Source of the DNA: Bacteroidota bacterium
GTDB taxonomy: Bacteria > Bacteroidota > Bacteroidia > Bacteroidales > TTA-H9
Length of the DNA stretch: 64,000 nucleotides
Direction of reading: 5' to 3'
Assembly: GCA_003250395.1 (NCBI GenBank)
Contig: QKGM01000002.1
Span: 1 to 64,000 of the forward strand
Below the pieces are notes generated by a model. That model was not told the DNA's origin. It ran no database searches and saw only the letters and a program-made list of their open reading frames with translations. Positions 29,841 to 37,473 of this stretch are shown here, one piece after another (the stretch's first letter is position 1; each line of letters opens with the position of its first letter). The position numbers and the translations under genes were made by a program.

Positions 29841-31907
29841 CTAGGTTGTTTTCTGTCTCCTGTTATAAAACAAATGATCTGGAAGTCGAAGCAAAAATAC
29901 TTCTAAGGCAAGGAATATCAAAGCTACTACAATGAAAAATTTCCACAAGTCCGGTGTTTCAGTGGCTACCGAAATGATTCCGGTTGCAGGAAGGTCTGGA
30001 TTGACTGCAACAGTCATTCCTGGTATACCTGTTAATTCAATAGCATTTTGTATATCCATAGCTGAGAGAAACAGTGGGGATGATTCAGCACGCGGGTAGT
30101 TAAATGCAATGGGTTTTATTTTTATTCCGGCAGAAGTCAGTCTGTAAAATCCGGCTGTAGTAATATCTAAACCTGTAAATACTTCTGTTATATATGCCGA
30201 TGATCTCACTGTAGGAATACGTTCTTCAGTTCCATCCTCTTTGCTTATTCTCAGAGATCCCTCCTGGGGTGTTCCTGTTATTCGTAACACAGTTTCTTTC
30301 ATAACCTGATGGCTTATTATACCTGGTTTAATGCTTTGATAAGCTGCATTATATAGAGTTGGGACTATCAGGTTATGGGAGACGAAATTTCCTCCATTAA
30401 GGCTTAATGGGGATTGGAAAAGATAAATGCAGCCAGATCCTGATCTGTACTTAGTCAGCAAAGGTTGTCCATTTTGTAACCATAAGAGCGTCTCTGCCTG
30501 CTTCCTGACTGTAGGACTGGCGGGAAAGTATTTTTTGATGTATGGAAGATCTGCATTCTTTGGTATCGACTCGAATACATCACGATATAGATCTGCCTGT
30601 TGATTGATGCGATCAACGTATACCAGCGAAGTGTCGGCAGGTTGAAGAATATCAGCATCAAGTGAAGCAAGAAGGCTGTTCAGTGCATGAGGTTGCCCTT
30701 TTTCAGGCGGATTTATCCACAAAGTTCCTCCCTGAACTACAAATTCTTTCAATGCGGTATTCAGCCCAAGAGGAATTTGTTCAAGGCCATCGACAATTAT
30801 CAGGTTTTGGTTGGGTAATTCGGAATAATCAAGTTCGGTAAATTGTTTCTGCTGAAGGTTGATTGTAGAATCTCCTGTAAATAGTAGCTTAATCCATTGT
30901 TCTGGCGGTTCCTGAGTTATATGTAACACGTTGATTTCCTCAGACAGGCTGAAAGCCATGAAATAACGGTTGTCGAACGTGATGGGATGATCGTCAGTTT
31001 CGACAACCGCCTGATAGAAACCAGGTTCTGTAAGCATAAATGGAATTGAGATTTCTTTAGTCTCTTCCGGTTGGATCCTTACATTAATAGTTGATTTCTG
31101 CTGGTTGTTGATAATTAGCCTGACAGGGAGATTATCAAGTGCTTCTGTGCTATGATTCGATAGTGTAACTATGAGCTGGAGTTGCTTGCCTGTCTGCAGT
31201 GCAGGAGATGCGAAGTGACAACTATCAATTAAAACATTTCCTGTCAAAACTGGTGGAAAGGGTACCAGCACAGTGTTTGAACCTGAATCGGGAGTAATAT
31301 TATTCAGATCGCAGAATCCTTTCTGGAAATCAGATAAGATAAAGGCGAGGTTCCTGTTTTCTATCCGGTTTGCCTCCTGTTGTCTGATCAATACCTGACT
31401 TAGCGTGTGGGAGGCAGCCGATAATTCAAGTGTCGTGATGTATTTTTTTGCCTGTTCCTGACTCATGGTCTGCTGTCCGCGGTATGAGAAATCATTTGTG
31501 AGAATTCTGAATTGTGTCGTCGGGGGCCATGCTGCAACCATCTCAATGGCCTTTATTCTCGCCTGTTCAAACAATATTCCCCGTTCGCTTTCATTGGCCA
31601 TGCTGAAGGAGTTGTCGACGAAGATACTCACAACTGTTTTTTCTCCTGTTTGTTGTGGCTTTTGTTTGTCAGGGAAATAAGGGCGGGCAAATGCCAATAC
31701 CAACGAACCGATTGCTAACATTCGGGCTGCCAGAACAAGCCAGTGCCTGATCTTTGACTGACGCTTTGTCTCTATCTGGATAGCTTGTAACATCCTTACG
31801 TTGCTGAATAGCACCTTACGGTATCTCCTGAAACTGAACAGGTGTATAACGACGGGGATCAACATTGCCGGCAGGGCGTACAGAAAAGCTGGATTTTGAA
31901 ACAACAT
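29841..31907 (-). CDS. BatA-type membrane protein with vWA-like domain
   Basis: The N-terminus is the BatA/aerotolerance-type double membrane segment (MLFQNPAFLYALPAMLIPVVIHLF, then RRYRKVLFSNVRML and a second helix near 58-78). A von Willebrand A-like domain follows (about 95-220) with a DxSxS MIDAS-type motif (FVDNSFSM). Beta-rich regions come next, then a C-terminal membrane helix (about 655-675). Such proteins are common in Bacteroidota, often near MoxR or Bat genes, with unclear function in envelope or stress processes. The DUF4159 gene lies 40 bases upstream, a frequent companion of BatA-type proteins. Confidence 0.88.
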   Translation of the reverse strand: MLFQNPAFLYALPAMLIPVVIHLFSFRRYRKVLFSNVRMLQAIQIETKRQSKIRHWLVLAARMLAIGSLVLAFARPYFPDKQKPQQTGEKTVVSIFVDNSFSMANESERGILFEQARIKAIEMVAAWPPTTQFRILTNDFSYRGQQTMSQEQAKKYITTLELSAASHTLSQVLIRQQEANRIENRNLAFILSDFQKGFCDLNNITPDSGSNTVLVPFPPVLTGNVLIDSCHFASPALQTGKQLQLIVTLSNHSTEALDNLPVRLIINNQQKSTINVRIQPEETKEISIPFMLTEPGFYQAVVETDDHPITFDNRYFMAFSLSEEINVLHITQEPPEQWIKLLFTGDSTINLQQKQFTELDYSELPNQNLIIVDGLEQIPLGLNTALKEFVVQGGTLWINPPEKGQPHALNSLLASLDADILQPADTSLVYVDRINQQADLYRDVFESIPKNADLPYIKKYFPASPTVRKQAETLLWLQNGQPLLTKYRSGSGCIYLFQSPLSLNGGNFVSHNLIVPTLYNAAYQSIKPGIISHQVMKETVLRITGTPQEGSLRISKEDGTEERIPTVRSSAYITEVFTGLDITTAGFYRLTSAGIKIKPIAFNYPRAESSPLFLSAMDIQNAIELTGIPGMTVAVNPDLPATGIISVATETPDLWKFFIVVALIFLALEVFLLRLPDHLFYNRRQKTT

Positions 31908-31947
31908 TGTAAGGAGGATATAGATTACAGTATTTCTCTCATGATCT

Positions 31948-32631
31948 TTATTCAGTTACACCATTAAATACATACTGAATGATATTGGCCCCCATACGCA
32001 ATGCATCGAGGTGTTTTTCCCTGGAGTCGTGATGCACTTCTGTATCTTCCCATCCATCCCCAAGATCAGTTTCCCATGTATAGAGACAAACTATCCGTCC
32101 GTTGTATATCAGAGCAAAAGCCTGAGGAGGTTTATTGTCATGTTCATGAATTTTTGGCAAACCTTTTATGAATTTAAAGCTCTGATTAAAAAGTTGATGA
32201 GTAGTGGGAATTGGAACAAATTCAAGTTCCGGGAATACTTTTTTCATTTGTGGCCTGATATACTGATCCAGTCCGTAATTATCGTCAATGTGAAGAAAAC
32301 CTCCCCCTATGAGGTAATTACGCAGGTTAGCAGCTTCAGCCTCATTGAACACAACATTTCCATGACCAGTCATATGGACGAAAGGGAAGGTTCCAATTCC
32401 ATGATCTCCCGGCTCAACTGTAGCGGGGGTGGTATTGATATTAGTGTTTAGGGTCTCGTTACAAAATTTAATAAGGTTCGGTAATGATGTTGGATTGGCA
32501 TACCAGTCGCCACCTCCCGAATATTTCAGTAGAGCAATGGAGTAGGTTGCCGTTGAGGTACTATTTGAAGTTTGCGCCGACAACCCCGTAATTGCTACTA
32601 TGATGAAGAAAAGTGTTGTAATACGTTTCAT
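31948..32631 (-). CDS. DUF4159 exported protein
   Basis: A signal peptide (about 1-19) is followed by a DUF4159 domain covering nearly the whole 227 residues. Its motifs are ALLKYSGGGDWYANPTSLPNLI, FVHMTGHGNV and GGFLHIDDNYG, and it is predicted to adopt a class I glutamine-amidotransferase-like fold. Function is unknown; the family is regularly encoded with BatA-type vWA proteins, as here. Its start overlaps the rsmE stop by 4 bases (ATGA), which indicates translational coupling. Confidence 0.88.
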   Translation of the reverse strand: MKRITTLFFIIVAITGLSAQTSNSTSTATYSIALLKYSGGGDWYANPTSLPNLIKFCNETLNTNINTTPATVEPGDHGIGTFPFVHMTGHGNVVFNEAEAANLRNYLIGGGFLHIDDNYGLDQYIRPQMKKVFPELEFVPIPTTHQLFNQSFKFIKGLPKIHEHDNKPPQAFALIYNGRIVCLYTWETDLGDGWEDTEVHHDSREKHLDALRMGANIIQYVFNGVTE

Positions 32632-33359
32632 GGTAATTCGAGGTTGGCCTGTTGGAATAACATGCAGGCAGCTAAACCTGCTGTCTCTGTTCTAAGGATA
32701 AATTTACCCAGGCTCACCGGTTCGTAACCAGCTTCCTGTGCTGCATTTGCTTCTTCCCTGCTGAAGTCACCTTCGGGGCCGATAAGCACAACGACATCTG
32801 TACCTTTTTCTATTTTGTGTGACAAGTGTTTTTCCATACCTGTTTCACACCAGGCAATGAATTTCTTTCCAGTGAATCTTTGCTTTATAAACTTATCGAA
32901 ACTGATGGTTTCATGAAGTAGCGGTAATCTACTCCTTCCTGATTGCTTAAGGGCAGCTATTGCAATCCGTTCGAGCCTTTCGGTCTTCAATCTCGTGCGC
33001 TCCGAGTGTTGACAGTTTAAAAGACTAATTTCATCTGCTCCCATCTCGGTGGCCTTTTCAACAAACCATTCTATGCGATCCGGATTTTTTGTTGGTGCAA
33101 TTGCAATATGTAGCTTATTGCTAAGCAACCTTTTGTCGTCTTTCGGGTTGGATATTAATACCTTTGTTTGACGTTGGTCTGCCTCTTCAATAATGCCTTC
33201 ATATAAATAACCTGCACCATCAGTAATGTTGAGTACATCCCCCGATTTCAGACGCATCGATTTAGCGATGTGACGTGATTCATTTTCATCGAATGTGAAT
33301 TCAACCTTTTGGTTGTTAATAGAGTCCGGATTGAGGTGCGGGAGATAGAACAATTGCAT
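32628..33359 (-). CDS. rsmE: 16S rRNA m3U1498 methyltransferase RsmE
   Basis: RsmE methylates N3 of U1498 in 16S rRNA using SAM. The N-terminal PUA-like domain (about 1-75, ESRHIAKSMRLKSGDVLNITDGAGYLYEG in two parts) precedes a SPOUT domain. The trefoil-knot motif VVVLIGPEGDFSREEANAA and the end RTETAGLAA are clear. At 243 residues its length is typical. It starts one base after the HAD phosphatase stop and overlaps the DUF4159 gene by 4 bases, so it is tightly packed in the leftward operon. Confidence 0.95.
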   Translation of the reverse strand: MQLFYLPHLNPDSINNQKVEFTFDENESRHIAKSMRLKSGDVLNITDGAGYLYEGIIEEADQRQTKVLISNPKDDKRLLSNKLHIAIAPTKNPDRIEWFVEKATEMGADEISLLNCQHSERTRLKTERLERIAIAALKQSGRSRLPLLHETISFDKFIKQRFTGKKFIAWCETGMEKHLSHKIEKGTDVVVLIGPEGDFSREEANAAQEAGYEPVSLGKFILRTETAGLAACMLFQQANLELP

Positions 33360-33360
33360 T

Positions 33361-34071
33361 TCAGGAGGGTATTATAGTCAGTATATTCAAAGCTTCACAC
33401 AAATTTTTTACCTCAAATGTAGGTGACTGTATAGCGGGTTTGTTATTCAGATTGATGTATAATTGGGCGATTCCTGCCAGCCGGGCTCCTTCAATGTCGG
33501 CCTCCGGTTCATCTCCAATCATAAGACTCTCTGAAACTTCTGCGCCGGTTTTTTTTAGTGCATAATTAAATATCGCCGGATTAGGTTTATTTACACCAGC
33601 CTCATCTGATGTAATCAAAGTCTCGAAGTATCGGTCAAGACCAGAATTGCGAAGTTTACGGCTCTGGATTTCCGAAAATCCATTGGTGATAATATGCATC
33701 CGATAATGTGGCTTCAATGCCTCAAGTACCTCATTGGTGCAAGGAAGTAAATTGGTCTTTGATGGACTCCGCTCTATGTAGAGTTCTGACATACTTATGG
33801 CCAGTTCCTTATCATTAAGGCTATACAGTGCTAGGGTTTGAATGAACCGGCCGACCGAGAGCAACTCTTTGGTAATCTCATGCCGTTTGTATGCTGCCCA
33901 AAGTTTTTCATTAATTGAGTGATAGTCGGTGATAAACACGTCAAACCCTGGGACTCCTCTCTCATTCAGGTTTAATTCATTATATAACTCATTGAGGGTT
34001 TCAGTTGAATTACGTTCAAAATCCCACAGGGTTCCATCCAGATCAAAGAAGAGATGAGTATACGGTTTCAT
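33361..34071 (-). CDS. yjjG: HAD-family hydrolase, YjjG-type nucleotidase
   Basis: The DxD motif of haloacid dehalogenase hydrolases is at the start (FFDLDGTLWDF), with a helical cap and the late motifs MIITNGFSE-like (HIITNGFSEIQ) and MIGDEPEADIEGARLAG. The pattern matches YjjG-type noncanonical pyrimidine nucleotidases, which dephosphorylate (deoxy)UMP and modified nucleotides. The open frame can be extended to a GTG at 34086. I chose the ATG at 34071 because the -7 element at 34091-34098 would place transcription start near 34087, almost at that GTG. It heads the string yjjG-rsmE-DUF4159-BatA-FprA-parC. Confidence 0.9.
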   Translation of the reverse strand: MKPYTHLFFDLDGTLWDFERNSTETLNELYNELNLNERGVPGFDVFITDYHSINEKLWAAYKRHEITKELLSVGRFIQTLALYSLNDKELAISMSELYIERSPSKTNLLPCTNEVLEALKPHYRMHIITNGFSEIQSRKLRNSGLDRYFETLITSDEAGVNKPNPAIFNYALKKTGAEVSESLMIGDEPEADIEGARLAGIAQLYINLNNKPAIQSPTFEVKNLCEALNILTIIPS

Positions 34072-34090
34072 GAAGTTGTGTTCCACGGTG

Positions 34091-34098
34091 CAAAGTTA
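34091..34098 (-). promoter_or_regulatory. -7 promoter element of the yjjG-to-parC operon
   Basis: The plus-strand CAAAGTTA reads TAACTTTG on the minus strand, fitting TAnnTTTG. It lies between the PiT stop and the yjjG ATG and would give a short leader of about 16 bases. Confidence 0.5.
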
Positions 34099-34122
34099 TA
34101 AAAAGTATCATCGTGGAAGATG

Positions 34123-35157
34123 TTAGTAGCCAAGAAGACCAGCCTGGTTTGCCAGGTACGTAAGGCTTAAACTCAGAACCAGAGCGATGAGCGGGGCAAC
34201 CAGCCAAACAAGCCAAAACTTTTTGACAGTGTTGTTCTCCAGCATGATAAAAAGGCCTTTCTTACGAACACCAATTGCCATGATAGCCAGGGCATTTAGT
34301 TGTACCAGGGAGGTTGGAATCCCTTTCACTAAAGAGGCTGTGAGCAGCAAAGTCGCTGTTATTACAGATACCAGTGTCGCTTCTCGCGGCCCAAGGGCAG
34401 TAATTCCTTTTCCTGTTGACCTTATTACTCTGTATCCAAATATTGACGCTCCGATTCCAAAGCAGGGTGCAATTACCAGTGTAGATAATACCATTATCAT
34501 TTTAAACTGAGCCTCGCCACCATTCGTCCCGGAGAGCTCATTCATTACCATTGAAACCAAAGGCCCTGTTGCATTGGCTACATTGTTTGAACCAATACTG
34601 AAAGCAACATAACATGCGGAGGCAATAAGCATCAGCCTGGTCATTGAGTAACGTGGTAAACGACGGCACGATTCAAGGTCTTGTGCCAACCATTTCTCTA
34701 ATCTTCCCGACAGGAAATAGGTGAGGGAAAATGAAATGACAGGTAATAGAAACCAGGTAGGAATCACTTCTGTTAACAGCATCCTGGTGTTCAGGCTTTC
34801 GAGTAGTATCCCCGGCCCTGCTAAAGCAAATACAGTTGATTGTGAGGTGCTCTGGGGAACCCCAAGCAAATTGGCAATCATCAATGAAATTGCAACCGAT
34901 AACAATACGATAGTGGTGACTGTTAGGGTTAATTCATCAGCGGGTAACAGACCCTTTCCAAGAGTGAGAACTACTCGCTTTCCTGCTAAAATGGCACCGA
35001 AGAACACAAATAAACCAAACAATCCGGGTATCGCGAATCGTTTGATTACATTCGCTCCATAAGCCGCCGAAAAGGCCGGCGCTGTACCGCTTCCTCCCAT
35101 ATTGATTGCCAGAAACATTCCTACAATCAACGGTAATAATATCGACGATAGCATCAT
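34123..35157 (-). CDS. Inorganic phosphate transporter, PiT family
   Basis: This inner-membrane transporter probably takes up phosphate as a metal-phosphate complex with protons or sodium. About ten membrane helices are visible. The two inverted PiT signature segments are present: NMGGSGTAPAFSAAYGANVI near the start and GSNNVANATGPLVSM in the middle. The open frame extends to a TTG at 35193; the ATG at 35157 gives a normal N-terminus. Its 345 residues put it in the short Bacteroidota PiT class. No PhoU-like DUF47 regulator is next to it. It diverges from the SPFH gene. Confidence 0.92.
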   Translation of the reverse strand: MMLSSILLPLIVGMFLAINMGGSGTAPAFSAAYGANVIKRFAIPGLFGLFVFFGAILAGKRVVLTLGKGLLPADELTLTVTTIVLLSVAISLMIANLLGVPQSTSQSTVFALAGPGILLESLNTRMLLTEVIPTWFLLPVISFSLTYFLSGRLEKWLAQDLESCRRLPRYSMTRLMLIASACYVAFSIGSNNVANATGPLVSMVMNELSGTNGGEAQFKMIMVLSTLVIAPCFGIGASIFGYRVIRSTGKGITALGPREATLVSVITATLLLTASLVKGIPTSLVQLNALAIMAIGVRKKGLFIMLENNTVKKFWLVWLVAPLIALVLSLSLTYLANQAGLLGY

Positions 35158-35245
35158 TAATTTTCGACTGTCTGTGAGTAAATGTGGCTGCAAGGTACCG
35201 ATTTTACATAAATCTGAGCTTTTTAGTGGTAAAGATATCCGGAAA

Positions 35246-35277
35246 TTTGTTTTTCACTCAATTTCGTTGTATTATTG
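35246..35277 (+). promoter_or_regulatory. Promoter of the SPFH gene
   Basis: TTTG (35246-35249), a 20-base spacer and TATTATTG (35270-35277) fit the Bacteroidota promoter with one mismatch in the -7 element. The leader to the ATG at 35318 would be about 35 bases. Confidence 0.5.
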
Positions 35278-35317
35278 CGATATCATTTTAATATCATTAA
35301 TCAATCATTGTAATTTT

Positions 35318-36187
35318 ATGAAACAGGAAAAGTTTGTGACCCCCATGTCGGGTTACCTGGGTTTGCTCGTATCATTGGTGCTGATTGGAGGAGGAATCGC
35401 TACTGCTATACTTTTACAGGAAGTGGTAGTTTTTATTGTTGCAGGGATTATACTGGCCGTCGTTGGTCTGTTCCTGCTGGCCGGTTTATTGGTTGTCAAC
35501 CCTAACGAGTCGTCTGTGCTGGTGCTCTTTGGAAAGTATTCGGGAACTGTCGCTGGCAATGGCTTCTTTTTTATCAATCCCTTTTTTACCAGGAAAAAGA
35601 TCTCGCTTCGTGCCCGTAATCTGAACAGTGACCCTATTAAAGTCAACGACAAACTTGGTAATCCTATCATGATTGGAATTGTACTGGTATGGCGTGTAAA
35701 GGAAACTTTTAAAGCTGCTTTTGAAGTAGATGATTATACTCATTTTGTTGATATTCAAAGTGAATCTGCTATCAGGAAATTAGCCGGGCATTATCCTTAC
35801 GATGTCTTTGATGATTTACAAACTGAAATTAGCCTTCGCGCTGGAGGCGAAGAGGTTAACCAGGTTCTGGAGGATGAACTCGCCGAAAGATTAGCAATGG
35901 CGGGTATAGAAGTAATCGAAGCCCGCATCAGCTATCTGGCATATGCAAGTGAAATCGCGGGCGCTATGCTCCAGCGTCAGCAGGCAACTGCCATTGTAGC
36001 TGCGCGTCAGAAGATTGTTGAGGGTGCTGTAGGTATGGTTGAGATGGCACTTGAGATGTTGTCTACGCGCAGAATTGTAGATCTGGATGATGAGAAGAAA
36101 GCAGCGATGGTTTCGAATCTGATGGTTGTTCTTACATCTGATAAGGCAGCTAACCCGGTGATCAACACAGGTACGTTAAACCACTAA
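35318..36187 (+). CDS. SPFH-domain membrane protein (stomatin/prohibitin-like)
   Basis: Two close N-terminal hydrophobic segments (about 10-62, GYLGLLVSLVLIGGG and VVFIVAGIILAVVGLFLLAG) precede an SPFH domain (about 65-230). The typical motifs are VNPNESSVLVLFGKYSGTV, IMIGIVLVWRVK and EDELAERLAMAGIEVIEARISYL. The C-terminal part (about 215-275) is helical and contains QRQQATAIVAARQKIVEGAV. Such proteins form oligomeric scaffolds at membrane microdomains. The ATG at 35318 is preferred over the longer frame from 35102, since it follows the promoter and precedes the first membrane segment directly. The small Arc-like gene starts 8 bases downstream, so both are probably one transcript. Confidence 0.92.
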   Translation: MKQEKFVTPMSGYLGLLVSLVLIGGGIATAILLQEVVVFIVAGIILAVVGLFLLAGLLVVNPNESSVLVLFGKYSGTVAGNGFFFINPFFTRKKISLRARNLNSDPIKVNDKLGNPIMIGIVLVWRVKETFKAAFEVDDYTHFVDIQSESAIRKLAGHYPYDVFDDLQTEISLRAGGEEVNQVLEDELAERLAMAGIEVIEARISYLAYASEIAGAMLQRQQATAIVAARQKIVEGAVGMVEMALEMLSTRRIVDLDDEKKAAMVSNLMVVLTSDKAANPVINTGTLNH

Positions 36188-36195
36188 TCGATAAA

Positions 36196-36384
36196 ATGGC
36201 TCAGAAGAAAAATTTTGCCCTGCGAATCGATCCTGCAGTAATGAGCGCCATTGAGTCATGGGCAGCCGATGAATTCAGAAGCGTGAATGGCCAGATAGAA
36301 TGGATCATTACACGATCGCTGAAGGAGGCGGGTCGCTTGCCTAAAAGTTCACTGGCTGGTAAAGATACGCAAGCGCAGGAGTAA
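36196..36384 (+). CDS. Small Arc-like ribbon-helix-helix protein, 62 aa
   Basis: The 62-residue protein begins with a beta-strand motif KNFALRIDP and then two helices (AVMSAIESWAADEFRSVNG and QIEWIITRSLKEAG). This is the Arc/MetJ ribbon-helix-helix layout, which suggests DNA binding as a dimer. It lies directly downstream of the SPFH gene. The pair is known from several Bacteroidota and other genomes, but the reason for it is unclear. The protein might repress its own operon or bind the SPFH partner rather than DNA. No toxin gene follows, so a toxin-antitoxin role is not supported. Confidence 0.8.
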   Translation: MAQKKNFALRIDPAVMSAIESWAADEFRSVNGQIEWIITRSLKEAGRLPKSSLAGKDTQAQE

Positions 36385-36520
36385 TGAAATGGGTTCAGGG
36401 TGTTGAAGATGCAATTGACAACAATCTATATACCTGTTTTGCTTTAACCGTTAAAAAAAACGATTTGAATTTATACAGGTTTTCCGGTAAGTATAAAAAT
36501 AAGTTATTTATCAACGCTTA

Positions 36521-37102
36521 CTACCCAATTACAACCTGAAGGTTGGTGGCGAATAATTTGACAGCGATGGCTAACAATATTACGCCAAAGAATTTTCGCA
36601 GAATAAAAATGATATCGCCACCAACTACTTTTTCAATTTTCTCAACCGACCTGAGTACAAAATAGACGAATATCAGATTAAGTCCCAGTCCTATCAGAAT
36701 ATTTATCATAGCATACTCAGCCCGCAACGAAAGTAACGTTGTCATCGCGCCCGGGCCTGCTATCAATGGAAAAGCTACAGGCACCAGCGTTGCACCCGAT
36801 CTCCCTTCGCTTTTAATAATCTCGATCCCTAAAATCATCTCGAGCGCAAGAATAAAGATTACAAAAGAACCTGCTACAGCAAACGAAGCTACATCTACCC
36901 CGAAGAGATTCAACATGGCTTCTCCGGCATAGATAAAAGCGAGAAAGATGACCAGTGATACCAGAACTGCCCTGCCTGCACGAATTTGTTTATGCTGGCT
37001 TTTCAGACTGAGAAAAATAGGGGTGGAGCCCAACACATCTATAATCGCGAACAGTACAACAAAAGCACTGAAGATTTGAATTAGGTTTATTTTTTCTAGC
37101 AT
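36521..37102 (-). CDS. MarC-family integral membrane protein
   Basis: Six membrane helices and the family motifs FAIIDVLGSTPIFLSL, LFGVDVASFAVAGSFVIFILALEMILG and VPVAFPLIAGPGAMTTL identify a MarC (UPF0056) protein. Despite the name, a role in antibiotic resistance is not supported for the family, and the substrate is unknown. The frame extends to a GTG at 37192. I chose the ATG at 37102 because the -7 element (37118-37125) lies inside the longer version. The resulting 193 residues are typical. Confidence 0.9.
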   Translation of the reverse strand: MLEKINLIQIFSAFVVLFAIIDVLGSTPIFLSLKSQHKQIRAGRAVLVSLVIFLAFIYAGEAMLNLFGVDVASFAVAGSFVIFILALEMILGIEIIKSEGRSGATLVPVAFPLIAGPGAMTTLLSLRAEYAMINILIGLGLNLIFVYFVLRSVEKIEKVVGGDIIFILRKFFGVILLAIAVKLFATNLQVVIG

Positions 37103-37117
37103 TAGGTAATTTTTAAG

Positions 37118-37125
37118 CAAAGGTA
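37118..37125 (-). promoter_or_regulatory. -7 promoter element of the MarC gene (TACCTTTG)
   Basis: The plus-strand CAAAGGTA reads TACCTTTG on the minus strand, about 15 bases upstream of the ATG at 37102. The leader would be about 12 bases. Confidence 0.5.
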
Positions 37126-37423
37126 AAGTATTTGCTGCGAGCAACAGTAAGGTCTTTTGATCGCAGCGTTGAAAGGCTGTCTGCAATGACACGCTTTCAG
37201 TTAATGTATCGTTATCGAGCGAAAGTCTGTAAATGTACTGATTCGACCCATCTTATGTCAGCTTTCACTTATTGCTTATAAGCCAGGGTAGTTTTTACAA
37301 ATTTAGATACCTGGAAAACATTATAAGTGTATTCGGGTGTTGAAGTGGTGACGCGATGCTTTCCCTTTCACCTTCCGTATTTATCCATTCACTTCATTAT
37401 TTCACCTGTTCAGGGGATCTTAA

Positions 37424-37455
37424 TTGCATGTGGTATATGCTTAAATGCATCTTTG
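37424..37455 (+). promoter_or_regulatory. Possible promoter of the second TonB receptor operon
   Basis: TTG (37424-37426), a 21-base spacer and CATCTTTG (37448-37455) match the Bacteroidota promoter except for the first T of the -7 element. Transcription would start near 37459, just before the ATG at 37474. Confidence 0.4.
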
Positions 37456-37473
37456 TGTCATTCATTCAACGAT

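Noticed and set aside
35102..35317. N-terminal extension of the SPFH protein
   Set aside because: It overlaps the divergent PiT gene and the promoter and has no SPFH or signal features.
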